A DNA stretch of 64,000 nucleotides from Artemisia argyi (Eukaryota; Streptophyta; Magnoliopsida; Asterales; Asteraceae). Under the pieces are notes generated by a model. That model saw nothing but the letters and a program-made list of their open reading frames with translations, ran no database searches and was not told the DNA's origin. Position 1 is the stretch's first letter. Each line of letters opens with the position of its first letter. Both the position numbers and the translations under genes were made by a program. Location of the stretch: assembly GCA_030686995.1 (NCBI GenBank), contig CM060693.1:116658728-116722727 (forward strand), written 5' to 3'. Below are positions 1 through 12,629 of the stretch, in pieces.

Positions 1-1269
<1,269 letters not shown>

Positions 1270-2541
1270 GCCGGTGCTATTTCAAAGAAAGAAGGACGGA
1301 TCTTTGCGGATGTGCATAGACTACCGGGCACTTAACAAGGTAACGATCAAGAACAAGTACCCTATTCCTCTCATTGCGGATTTTGTTTGATCAACTTGGA
1401 AAGGCGAGATACTTCTCCAAGTTAGACTTGAGATCAGGGTACTACCAAGTACGGATAGCGGAGGGAGACTAGGCTAAGACGATGTGTGTCACGAGGTATT
1501 GTTCTTACGAGTTCTTAGTCATGCCTTTTGGTTTAACAAATGCTCTCGCTACATTTTGCACCCTCATGAATAAATTATTTCACTCGTTCCTTGATAAGTT
1601 TGTGGTGGTATACTTGGACGATATTGTTGTTTATAGTCATACCTTGGAGGAGCATGTCTTGCATTTGAAACAGGTGTTCCAAGTGTTGCGGGACAACGAG
1701 CTTTATGTGAAGTTAGAGAAATGCTCCTTCGCCCAAGACGAAGTCGAGTTCTTAGGACACAAGATCAAAGACGGTGGATTGATGATGGACGGGGCAAAAG
1801 TGAAAGCTATCCAAGAGTGGGAACCACTAACCAAGGTGACGGAGTTGAGATCTTTTCTTGGATTGGTGAACTATTATTGAAGAAGAACAAAGCTTGGATG
1901 TGGGATGAGAAGTGCCAAGCGGCGTTTGAGAGTTTGAAGAAGGTGGTTATGGAGGAACCGGTGTTGAGACTACCGGATGTGACCATGCCTTTCGAGTTAC
2001 ATACGGATGCATCGGACTTTGCTATTGGAGGAGTTCTAATGCAAGACGGACACCCGATCGCATTCGAGAGTCGAAAATTAAATGAGACGGAGAGGAAGTA
2101 CACGGTGCAAGAGAAAGAGATGACGGCAATCGTCCATTGCTTGAGGATTTGGAGGCATTATCTATTGGGTTCGAGATTCGTAATCAAGACGGATAACATT
2201 GCTACGAGTTATTTTCAAACCCAAAAGAAGTTAAGTCCCAAGCAAGCTCATTGGCAAGACTTCCTAGCCGAGTTCGACTACCAATTGGAGTACAAGCCGG
2301 GAAAGGCTAATGATTGAGTCGCAAGGCGGAGTTTGCGGCAATCACCCAAGCTCAATTCTTTCTCCAAGATCGAATCAAGGAAGGATTGGAACATGATCCT
2401 TTTGCCAAGAAGATCGTGGACCTTGCAAAATATGGAAAGACTCGGAGGTTTTGGCTTAAAGGAGACATGTTGTTCACCAAAGGAGATCGGCTTTACGTGC
2501 CTAAGTGGGGTGATCTTAGACGGGTAATCTTGAAAGAGTGT
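1270..2541 (+). pseudogene. Ty3/Gypsy pol fragment: reverse transcriptase, RNase H, start of integrase
   Basis: Translation gives the RT block [20 protein letters not shown] at once after position 1270, then [20 protein letters not shown] and the catalytic YLDD (1611-1622), then RNase H with HTDASDFAIGGVL and RKYTVQEKEM, and then the start of the integrase region (RFWLKGDMLF, GDLRR). Such a polyprotein copies retroelement RNA into DNA and degrades the RNA template. The copy is dead: a frameshift lies near 1380-1390, a stop near 1470, a deletion of roughly 20 codons follows VNYY (about 1880), a stop and small deletion lie at 2315, and gag and protease are absent. The right end is the LARD-1 LTR at 2542 and the left end is the foreign LTR at 1269, so this is the oldest layer here. 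The clade cannot be fixed from so little. Confidence 0.9.
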
Positions 2542-5500
2542 TGATTGGCTCCAAACGGCCAACCTAAATTGACCAAAGGATGGTCAACAAGGTCAAACTG
2601 CCTAGAGTCAATGCTCCGCGGAATATAGGGTTTCCCCGGGTCGTTATGTCCCGACGAGGTGTGGCTGTTTTCAAACGGTTTTGTGATCGGGTGAATTTGG
2701 ACAGAAAAGGGCTTGAGATTGATTTAACTAAGGAATCTATAAGAAAATAGCTTAAATAAGCTATAAGAACAAGACTGTGAAATCAGAAAAACCAGAAATG
2801 TTTTAAAACCTAAAAACGCGTACGTTCAATTTAAATTTATGCGAACGTACAAAATAAAAAGTGAAATCTGAAATCTAAAAACCCTCGGGGGGTGAAAATG
2901 AGTTTTTTACAAACTTAAGGTTAAAAGAAAATTTTTAGAAAAAGAAAACTAATTTTTACACTAATTAATTATTTAATATTAATTAAATACTATTTATTAC
3001 TAATTATTAATATTTAAATAACTTAAATATAATATAATATTATTTTAATACTAGAAAAATGAAAATTAAATTTCTAAAATTATAAAATAACTAAAAAAAA
3101 ATTTAAAATTAAAAATATGTCTTTTTGTCTTTTTGTGGATTTTTATATTAATTAATTACTAATTATATTTAATTACCTATTTAAACTAATTAGAATTATT
3201 AAAAATACTAAAAAGACTTAGAAAATTAAGAAATTTTTTATAAATCTAATTAACCATTACAGGAATCCTAAAAAATTATAAAAAGTTTGTTTTATAAGTT
3301 TTTACACTATTTTACTAATTAATATTCTAAATATTAAATAATTACTAATTAAACTATTTAAATTATAAAAACTAGGAGATTAATAGTAGAAATTATAAAA
3401 AAATTCCTAAAATTATATTATATTATATAAAAGCTAGGAAAAAATATAAAAACTAGGGTTTACTTTATAAAAACTAATTTTGCTATTTAATACTTAATTA
3501 TTAATAAAACTAATATTAAATCTAATAATTACCAAATGATAATATAAAAATCTGAGAAAATTACTAAAATTACTTTAACATAAAAGGAAATTAAGAAAAA
3601 TATAAAAATGCCAAGTGCTTAATAAAAAAAAGGAAAATTAAAAAGATTATTTCTATTAAATAGAAGCTATCACTTGAAATTAAATTTGGTTTTTCTGGTT
3701 TTTTCTTTTATAAAACTATTTAATACCTAAAAACATACAACTTTTACAAAAACAACTTTTTTGGAACTTCAAAATAAGCAAAGTGCAAGCTTAAAGATTT
3801 GACAGTTGACTTTAGTCAACTGTCATGGGAAAAAGCTGATGTAAGCATCTAGGGGGCCCACAAGGCATGATTCAGATGTTAATGAGTTATGTGAACTTGA
3901 AATGTGCTAAATCAATAAGCTGGGACTACATGATAAGCTAAAAAGTTGAATAAGCTAATCCAAATACCAAACAACCCACTCAGAAATGGGACAAGGTTGC
4001 AAGGCCAAATAAGCTAGGGGCAAAAGCCCTTAAGCCAAAAGGAAGACTGGAAACTACGAGCCAGCTACTAGAGCTTCTCAAAAAGCCTAAGAACAAGCTG
4101 TGGGGCCCTCTAATGAAGCCTGTGGGTCCCACAGAAGTTGGGATGTTGGGACAGAAATGCTGCAGCAGGGGATGTTCTTCCCCTGCAGGTGTGTTTGAGG
4201 CAATGGTAGGGCCCACAGAAAATTCACAAAAATACAATAAGAGTGGGGATCCAAAGATGAGCTGGGAGTCTGCTTATTCTAAAAAGCACAAGGCTTAAAA
4301 CTCAATACAAAATTCTACAAAAATCCTACAAGATTTGGAATTTCCTAAAAAATGAAAATTTGACTTTTTGTGAAAACTTGATAAGTTGACTTTCTTGAAC
4401 TTTGATCACATCTTACTGATTATAAATGAAGTTATAAGCTATATTTAGACTAGTTTACACTAAATTAACAACTATTGTAGCTATTGTGATGGATTTGAGG
4501 TCAAAAGCTCCCAACAGTTAACTGTTGGAGCGTGTGATGGGTGATTTTGACTAACTGTCATCTAAGACAGGTTTTGGACCTTCCATTGACCTTAAATAAC
4601 CTAATGTAATCTACTAGTTCTACCACAATACCAAAACAACAACAAGAACTCAGCAATCAAGCTTGATCCAAACACCCCTTCTAATGACTGTTTTAACATT
4701 TAAGATTAGTACAAGTGTTTCTAGGCTCAAACTTAGGGAGGCAGTGATCCAATAATCTATCCTAAAGTATAATAAGCTTTTTAAAACTGGTAATAAGCAA
4801 CCAAACCTAGGAAACTAATAAAGTCACTACTTGGTTAATATACATACAGTTAAGGTATGAAACTGTGCACCCAAGGTAGCTTGACTACCAAATTAGCATA
4901 CCTAGCTAATGCTACCATAAATAAGCATAAACAAACTGAAAAAGGATTAAAGAAACTAATAATAAGCAGTTCATAAAATAAGCCATAAAGAAAGTGAAAA
5001 TGGAAAAATGAAAAGGATCAGGGAGCTTATCAGGATTGGAAGCACTAATGAGGCATTGTCAAAGCTGACAAAGCTTAAATAAGCTCAATGAGCTTATTCC
5101 AATGGCTTATTTCTCTGGTTGACTTTTGTTGACCTTTTCTTTCTTTTTGAGTTTTTTGAACTAAGCACCTATACTAAAGAACTAAATGGCTAATAAGTCT
5201 CACACTAAGCTGTGAGGAAGCTTATATGAGCTTTTTCAATATATATTGCCTACTTTTAAATAGACTGTGAGCATGAATAAAACTTGAACATTTCATTAAA
5301 TAGGAATTCTAGAAAACAACTGAGAGTTTGAGTGCAAGAAGCTTGAAACAATTGAAAACTTAAACAAACTGGGATTGTGAAATTAAATTACATAAATTTA
5401 ACTAATACTAATTTCTACTCTACTATTATTCTAAACTGACTAAAAAAACTACTCTTCATCACTGCTCCTTCTTTTCTCCTTTAGAGTGACCCTTTAGGGT

Positions 5501-6568
5501 TTGTTTGACCCACTGAATACTTCCCACCACACTCCTGAGCCGTTGGATGGCTCAGGGCTAATCTTGGCCTTCAAATCCTTTAGGCGGGAAAAAGGGTGAT
5601 TTGGCAGTTATGGAGTTTGGTGTGGGAATTAAAGGGAATTTGGATATTAGTGTGATGTGGAGGGGACATGGAATGGGAAGGGTGAGCTGGGGGTATGGAG
5701 AGGTGAAGTGTAGCAGGAGGTTTAGCAGGCAAGTGGTTAGAGGGGAAGGAAGATGTCAAAGGGTTTGACCTGTTGATTGGAGGGAGTAATAAACGGGGTA
5801 GGGTAGTTTTTATTATTTGTGTTTGGGCTTGAAGTTGGGCCAGGTGTACATGGACTAGATTGGGTGGGATGGGTTTGGTATTTGGTGGATTGGATAATAA
5901 ATAAAAGGTCCACTTGGTTTGTAGTGTAAATAAGCTAGGGACCAAATTGTATAATCTGAATTTTTGAGGGACTTGGCTTGCCAACTGATCAAAGATATTT
6001 CATGGGTGAATATTGCCAAGTTTGAATTTCCAAAGGTCCCTCATTGAATATTTTCCATTTTTAAACATCCAGGGACCATTTCTGCCAAATTACCAAACTT
6101 GAGGGACCAAATAGTAATTTCTCCAAACTTTGCATCCAAGGACCATATTTGCCAACTTGTGATTTCCCAAGGACCCAAAAAATGTTTTTTCATCCAAAAA
6201 TTCCCACCAGGGACCAAATATGTCAATTTTGAAACTCTAGGGACTAAACTTGTAAATTCTTAAAACTTTTAGCATTTTTCACCAAAGGACTAAATGTGAC
6301 AACTTATGATTTCAAAAGGACCTTTGGTGACTTTTCTTTTAAAATAAGTGCTCAGGGACTTTTTTTGCCAATTTTTGAAAGTTGGGGGACTGAAACTGCC
6401 AATTTTGCAAACTTTATACTTTTTTCATCTGGTTTTACTCATTTTGCATCTAAAATATATAAAACACAATTTTGGAATATTTTCAGTATTTTGATGCATA
6501 TTTGAGTGTTTTTGTATGTTTTGCAGTTCAGATTTGACCAAAAATGATGAGTGTTTGAGCACTCATCA
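2542..6568 (-). mobile_element. LARD-1 3' LTR, about 4.0 kb (minus-strand element)
   Basis: On the plus strand the LTR runs from TGATTGGCTCCAAACGG to GAGCACTCATCA. Its first 470 bp match 22386-22864 with about 17 differences, which pairs it with the second LTR. In minus orientation it starts TGATGAGTGCTC and is preceded by a polypurine tract (6569-6580), so it is the 3' LTR. The outer five bases AGTGT (2537-2541) are the expected target duplication, but the partner is lost because the other LTR is truncated. The LTR is AT-rich, dense in AATAAGCTTA-like words, and has no convincing coding sequence; the ORFs inside it look like chance. Confidence 0.82.
5935..6430. repeat. Degenerate short tandem repeat within the LARD-1 LTR
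   Basis: A motif close to AGGGACCAAATTTGCCAATTT recurs about ten times at 30-60 bp spacing, with strong decay between copies. In the minus-strand LTR this lies just inside the 5' edge (U3), where tandem enhancer-like repeats are common in plant LTRs. A regulatory role is inference. Confidence 0.7.
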
Positions 6569-6582
6569 ATCCCCTACACTAA
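6569..6582 (-). other. Polypurine tract of LARD-1
   Basis: On the minus strand TAGTGTAGGGGAT immediately precedes the LTR start TGATGAG. This is the position of the primer for plus-strand DNA synthesis in LTR elements and fixes the element orientation. Confidence 0.7.
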
Positions 6583-7062
6583 ACTATTGCTAGTCCCTAG
6601 CAATAAACTGTTTTGAAAATTTAATGGATTTTAATCTCTTTACCAAAAGCCATTACCTCTGGAGTAGCCAAATGTATCAGTTCAAGTAAGAACTATGGTC
6701 CACTTGATAACCATGTGATTTTGTGGAATCCACCAGCTGTCTACGGATTTGATTTGTCTTTAACAAAAGCCATTTGCTTCTGGACTAGCCAACTCTTGAT
6801 GGACATAGTCAACATCTTGGTGAGCTGATTACCAATTATGGTTTTTCCACTGCCTTTACCACAAGCCATAATCTTGCGGGCTAGCCAACTCTTTCACTTT
6901 TTAGGATATGGCGAGTTGAGATACCATACAATTTTGGGCAAATTGCAAGCCGTAAACGGATTTGATATATCTTTACCAAGAGCCGTTTGCTCCTGGATTA
7001 GCCAATCCTTTTGTCATTTAGACATGGCGGACTGATAACCACAAAAAATTTTGCAGCACAAG

Positions 7063-7065
<3 letters not shown>
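6583..7065. repeat. LARD-1 internal 3' region with about four diverged repeats
   Basis: No gene. The stretch is built of four diverged units (starting near 6620, 6740, 6837 and 6953), each with CTTTACCA, AGCCAT or AGCCGT, then a GGACTAGCCA-like word and a GCTGATTACCA-like word. The same unit occurs twice, better preserved, at 13009-13240 inside Copia-1. Confidence 0.7.

Positions 7066-7107
<42 letters not shown>
7066..7107 (-). repeat. 42-nt poly(A) on the minus strand at the end of a duplicated gag
   Basis: An uninterrupted run of 42 T on the plus strand. It follows the gag copy exactly where the intact copy (17575) reads AAATGTAATAGC, and beyond it the sequence changes to LARD-1 type. It therefore behaves like a poly(A) tail or a slippage-expanded breakpoint. 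Confidence 0.9.
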
Positions 7108-7110
<3 letters not shown>

Positions 7111-9108
7111 TTTAGCACAACATTCAACTGTTTTTAGAACAACTTTAGTCTTTGTGATACTTTCTACACTTTTAGGACTGCTTGGCCCTACTTTGTTTCC
7201 TTTCTTAGAAACAGTCTCTTTTCCACTGTCATCAGATGTACAACCTTCAATAGATGTAACATCTGAGCTCTTATCAGTGAGCACCTTTTCTTTGGAGAGA
7301 GAAGTATTACTTGTATTCTCAAAAGGTTCACTATTTTCTACAGGTTTTACTTTTTCTAGTGGTTTATTTGTGAGTTCATGTAAACCTGATTCAGCAAGAT
7401 CTAAACCTGGGGGACAAGGAATTCCTCTGTAAGGAGGTGGACATGTTTTGTATCCAATCCTAGATTTGATTTTCTTGTTCATTTGATTTTCAACTATACT
7501 TTTAGTACATGCAGAAGCATTTTCTAATGTTATAACAGTTAGTTGAATATTATCTTTTGCTTGTTTCACTTTAGCAAACTCAGTTCTTAACAGATTTATT
7601 TCAGCATCTTTAAGAAATATGTCTATATTAAGAATAGCTTTTGTGTCAGAAAAGGTGAGTTCATTTTCTCTAAAGTGAATTATCTGTTTTTCAAGTTTGG
7701 ACATACCACACTTATGATTAACTAGATCTTGATAGGTTTTTCTTTGTTCTTCTTTCAGTTCATCATAAAGTTTTCTTAAGAATTCTAGTTCTTTAAAAAC
7801 TTCACAAGTAGCAGAACATTTAGTAATTTGTACCTCAGGATTGGAGAGAGCCATTAAAGCCATTTCATTTGAGGATGACTCTTCTTCACCCATGAAGCTC
7901 CAATCAAAACCCAGCCCATCAATAGCTACCATAGCTTTTGTTTCAGTGATGTCCACTTCTTTGCTCTTGTTCTCATTGTTTCCCCTGTTCCTGTTCTCAA
8001 AACCTCTTCCCTTATCACCCTGCTTCTTTGGTCTTCTACATTCCCTTGAGTAGTGACCCTTCATGTGGCAGTTGTAACACTCCACTTTAGACTTCTCATA
8101 CCCAGCAGGTTCATTGCCATTGATGACAATCTTCTTTCCAGTCCTCATCAAATATTTCTTAGCCCTCATGCTAAGAAGTGAAAGCTGCCATTTTATGTCC
8201 ATTTCTTCAAGATCATCATCACTGATCTCTTGAAGATCTTCAAAGGTCAATATGGAACTATTGTGTTGTGATGTTAGAAAAGCACAACTAACTATTTCAT
8301 CTAAAATGGTTTTGGTACTGCTGGAAGTACTGGCAGTACCAAAATTTGTGTTGGCAGTACCTTCTTCTCTACCATCTTCTTCATCAACTTTCTTGGAAGG
8401 ACCATGAGATGACATAAATGCCATATTTCCGGAGCTTGAGCTAGTAGACTTCTTTAGTTCATGCTCTACTATTTTAAAGTTTCTGTAAAGATCATTGAGA
8501 CTCATGGAATCAATATCTGGTTTGTTTTTCCAGACAATGACATGCATGGCCCATTCAGAGGGTAGACTTCTAAGAAATTTGAAGTTTAAGTCTTCTTGAG
8601 ATATTATCACTTCATGAATGGCTAACTGACTAGAAAGCTTTTGTAGTCTATTGAACATGCTGTCCAAAGACTCATTTGGTGTGGCTGAAAAGTTTTCAAA
8701 CTATTGTTTTAAAAGTGTTTTCTGGGTTTTCTTAGTGGCATCATTACCACCAAATCTAGCCACAATAGCTTGAAAAAGGGTTTTAGCACACTTGTATTTG
8801 TTAAAGACTAGAAGCTGGTCATTTGGAATAGACATGAGAAGCATACTCCTGGCTTTAAGATCATTTCTCTTTTGAATTCTTTCTTCAGCGGTTATTGGGT
8901 TTACTTGCACAGTTGTGACAAGTGCATCATTTACTGTGGAGGTGGTGATTGCTGGCTTAAATGAGTTTCCTTCTTCAATAATCTCCCAAAGTGCATAGTC
9001 TTGCACTTGGAAGTATTGTTCAACCCTCAGTCTCCACATTTCAAACTCATTCTGTTTGAGTAATGGAAATTTTGCAGCCACATTGGTTTGAATGTGCTCA
9101 ACATCCAT
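7108..9108 (-). pseudogene. Second, truncated copy of Copia-1 gag
   Basis: Starting at 9108 (MDVEHIQTNV) the frame encodes a Ty1/Copia nucleocapsid protein: an N-terminal helical gag domain (EMWRLRVEQYFQVQDYALWE), a CX2CX4HX4C zinc knuckle (CYNCHMKGHYSREC) and a coiled-coil C-terminal part. It is nearly identical to 17575-19578 and lies next to its own PBS (9145-9159) and LTR (9160-9871). One stop (8701-8703, minus-strand TAG where the other copy has CAG) breaks it. The frame is otherwise open to the poly(A) at 7107, because it lacks the two single-base insertions found in the other copy. No pol follows. Confidence 0.93.
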
Positions 9109-9144
9109 TTTTGCTTTGTTCTTTTATGTCGTAAATATCAGCCT

Positions 9145-9159
9145 GTCTCTGATACCACT
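9145..9159 (-). other. Primer binding site of the duplicated unit
   Basis: On the minus strand AGTGGTATCAGAGACAGG directly follows the LTR end CCCTTCCCACA. TGGTATCAGAG is complementary to the 3' end of initiator methionine tRNA, the usual primer for plant Copia elements. Confidence 0.88.
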
Positions 9160-9871
9160 TGTGGGAAGGGATTCGTTCAAACACTTGGGATGTTAATCTT
9201 AGTAATGTGTTTGGGATATTTATGAATGGATGTGATTTAGCATGCGGAATCTACTAAAACACACTAAAGGAACAAAGGTGGTGAGTAAGTAAAAGAGAAT
9301 GAGCACAACAAGAATAACACAAAACGATTCAATATTATTGATGAAATAATACGGGTGATCTAAACTATCACCAGGATTACAAGTGTAACCTTGAATCTTT
9401 GATACGTGAAAAGGTTAAAGATGGAAGTTATGCATGGGAAAGCTATGAAAGCTGTAAGAAAAGATATGTCTGAGATCTGTCTAAGAAGGTGTCTTAAGGG
9501 TTCCTTTTATAGCATAAGGAGCCCTTATTACAAGTGGTCAAGTTGCTTAATATAATATAATAGAGGCTTATCTTATCCTAATATTACACCTCTCAAGGTA
9601 AGACACTCCATTATATCTACTGAGTCTTCTGTACTACTTCTACTAAATGTATAACTTTGTACAAAGAGTAATAATACAAGTAAATATCTCTAATTAAAAT
9701 ATAGCAACTTGTCGTGAAAACTGGCAGGACCTTCTTTAACTAGCAGTACCTTCTTACCCAGAAGGTACTGTTAGTATATCTTCAACATCAGCAGAAATGA
9801 GAAGGCAGGCTTAACTATCACTAGCAGGCTCTTCTGGCAGACTCTTTACTCTGTGCATTTTATTCCCAACA
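9160..9871 (-). mobile_element. Copia-1 LTR shared by two units (3' LTR of the full element, 5' LTR of the gag copy)
   Basis: 712 bp running TGTGGGAAGGG to TATTCCCAACA on the plus strand, that is TGTTGGGAATA to CTTCCCACA on the minus strand. It has the same length as 19630-20341 and differs at about five positions counted by eye. A polypurine tract abuts its right side (9872) and a PBS abuts its left side (9159). It therefore closes the element on its right and opens another unit on its left, the signature of a tandem or recombined element. Confidence 0.92.
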
Positions 9872-9888
9872 ATCCTCCCCTAAACTTG
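9872..9888 (-). other. Polypurine tract of Copia-1
   Basis: The minus strand reads AAGTTTAGGGGAGGAT immediately before the LTR start TGTTGGG. Confidence 0.85.
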
Positions 9889-9968
9889 TTATTCCCTTTT
9901 AAAATAACCAAGTTTCTTTGTGAATAAAATTCATACCTTGAGGATTTGAGGGAACTCTTCCAAAAACC

Positions 9969-12629
9969 TTATTTCTTTCTCCTTAGGTTTTCATACTGAT
10001 CAAGTATGCTCTCCTTCAGTCTTTTGACTGCATCAGTTTCTTCTTCACACAAAAGCTTATTGGAGATCAAGACTGATAATACTTCATATCTTAAAGGATA
10101 CTCCTTCTCACCTAGCATAAAGATCTCTATTCCACTCTGAGTGGAAAGATGATGAACATGACTCATGCTGAAGTATTCCCATGTAACAGATAAATCATAA
10201 TGAGGAAATTTCCAATGAGTATCAGTAGGATTTGGATCATACAATCTGCTGAACTCAACCCATAGCTCTTGCTCCTTTGCATCTGGCTTGTACTTGGATT
10301 TCAACTTCTCTTGAACTAATACCCATAATTCATCTAAATCCATTCTGCTACATGCTCTGAGTAGATTTTCAAAGTTCTTGAAAATCTCAACCTTGTTTCC
10401 AACTCTTGTTATCTTCCATGCTTTGCCAAACTTATCATTGTAGATTTCCCAATCTATGACTGGATGCCTTGCATGTAAGGGTTCAGCAAAAACAATTTGT
10501 GGACCATGGACAACCATTTCTTTTGACTGAACAGGAGGCAATTCTGCTTTCTCTTTTTGTTCCTTCTGATCATCTTTTCTTCTTTTGAAAGACTTTTGAG
10601 TATCCATGAGAAAACTGGTTTTGTTTCTTCTGTAAGCCTCTAAGTATAGCAGCTTCAATTCATCAAAAGATTTAGTTTTGAGTTGATGTTCTTTCATGTT
10701 CACTTCTCTTTTCAGATAAATCTTGAAGAACTTCTTCTGATCTGCTTCAGAATGTGGCATTTTAAATCCTTTCTTCTGATTTTTCTGAATCTGCTGATAG
10801 ACATCATCCAATGCCTCTTGATTGTATTTCTTGGTGATGAAATCATTGAGCTTGATTGTCATTTCATCTGAGCTAAGGGATTCATCACATACCAGAGTGT
10901 AAGCTTCACCTCTTACAATTGGATCAATGGAAATGATGTACCGCAACTGAGCATCGAACTTTTCTTGCAGCATTCTTGATTCTTCCTCAGCCCTTATGAC
11001 TTCTTCTTCATGAAGTTGTTTGGACAATTTTTCATCTACAGCCAACTGTGCTTGCTCTTTCTACTTCATCTTTTTAGGCTTTGGTTCATCTTCAACTAAG
11101 ATTTTCTTGCCCTTGTCTTTTGGTGATGATACTGGACTTGGAGCAGCTGATTGTTCATCAGAAACAAGAAACCTCCCCTGAGGCTGTGCTCCTCTCTTTC
11201 TTTTGTAGGACAATTGATCAGAACCTTTTAAATTCATAGCTAATAACCTCTGAATCCCAGCAGGCTCTAGCTCTGCTTCAGCAGTATCTTGCTCTGCTTC
11301 AGCAGTATCTTGCTTTGCTTCAGCAGCATCTTTTTCAGCAGTATCTTTCAAGCTAACAGATTCTTTTTCTTGAATAGCAGGCTCTTCATCAATCACTAGA
11401 GCTCCTTCATGAAACTGAAATTGAATCTCATCTTCATTTTTAGAACTACCCATCCTCCCCTTTTTGGAAGAGAGACCCAAACCCTCTGCATCTGAACTTG
11501 ATGAACTAGAAACAACCAACTGAGATGTCCCTTTACCTTTCAACAATTTCACCTTCAACTCTAATTTCTCAACCCTCTTAATTAACTTGGTGTTGATCTC
11601 TGTAAAATGTTTGTTTTGACTTTCAAGTGAAGTTTGCAAGTGCTGCACTTGCTCCTTTAATTCCTTGATAGTCTGAGCATCTACACTTTGTTGTGGAGGA
11701 GATTGTGGTGGTGAGTTATGATGTGATAATGATGGTGATATTGCAGATGGTGTTTGTGTTTGTTGATGAGATGGTAATGGTACTGATGATGGTGGTGTGA
11801 CTGATTGTTCTATTGCTGAGTGGGATGGTACTGGCGATGGATGTGGTGATGAATGATCAGATGATGTTGATGGTTCTTTAGAATGTTATGGTAACATTTC
11901 CTCAAAAAGTGGTACTCCTTCTCCTTGAAAACCAATTTTCATGTTTGAAAACACCTTGTGTGTAAGTTTGGGAGTCTTAAAAGGTTTGTTTGGGGGAAGT
12001 AACAAATGTTTGGATTTGTTGATGAGGCACTGAATGAACCTTGGGTACATCAAAAACTTTGTTTCACTGTCCACATTTTTAACCATTCCTTCAAAAATAT
12101 ATTTTGAAAAGTTGAATTTCTTGTTTGTTGCCAGGAAAATGAGAGCTGCAGCCAAGTTACCACTAAATTGCTCCCATGAGGTTTTCTTTTGGCTTAAACA
12201 ATGAAGGATGGTGTGAATCAAAAATCTCCATTGAGGGGTAAAATACTTTTTAAGAAATGTAAGCTTTGTAGAAGTTACATTATACCTCATTTTTGTCAAA
12301 TTTTCAAATATTTTAGTATCAGGTAGTTGACTAATGCCATCTGAATCATCCAAACGAAGGTGTCTTCTAATGGATGATTCGGTAAAAGTCAATGTTCTAC
12401 CATCCACTTTGACCAATAACTCCTGAATCCCATCCTCAAGAGTGTTAAGTTTAGCAGTTTGCCAAAATTGTGAAATTTGAGATTCAAAAATAGTGGGATT
12501 CATGAGTAAAGCAAACCTGACATAAGAATTGTTTAGAAAATCAATTGCTTGATGGAAAGTTTCATTTTCATCAGTCTTTTCCAGAAAAGCTAATTGGTTG
12601 TGGCGTTTGACAAAACTTAGGCAAGCCAT
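9969..12629 (-). pseudogene. Copia-1 third ORF, about 887 codons, broken by two stops
   Basis: Three open stretches (12629-11886, 11648-11061 and 11045-9969) share one frame and are separated only by a TAA at 11886-11888 and a TAG at 11061-11063; each would be a single C-to-T change from a Gln codon. The N-terminal part (NSYVRFALLMNP, SQFWQTAKL, KYFTPQWRFLIHTILHCLS) resembles a retroelement protein that databases often label synaptobrevin/longin-like in Asteraceae; I say this from memory. The middle is Ser/Pro-rich and Glu/Ala-rich with a coiled coil. The C-terminal part (WKITRVGNKVEIFKNFENLL, LRYEVLSVLI) is conserved-looking but unnamed. It sits where env-like ORFs sit in SIRE elements, yet I see no signal peptide or clear membrane segment. 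Function unknown. Confidence 0.8.
11278..11345. repeat. 24-bp tandem repeat in the third ORF
   Basis: About three units of a 24-bp repeat encode repeated DTAEAEQ/DAAEAKQ heptad-like residues on the minus strand. Confidence 0.75.

Noticed and set aside
5580..5984. 134-codon minus-strand ORF in the LARD-1 LTR
   Set aside because: Low complexity, no motif, lies within an LTR.
7015..7019. CATTT as the left target duplication of the Copia-1 compound (right flank 20342-20346 is CATTT)
   Set aside because: The repeat unit of the LARD-1 tail continues past it to about 7060, so 7015 is not a junction; the match is likely chance.
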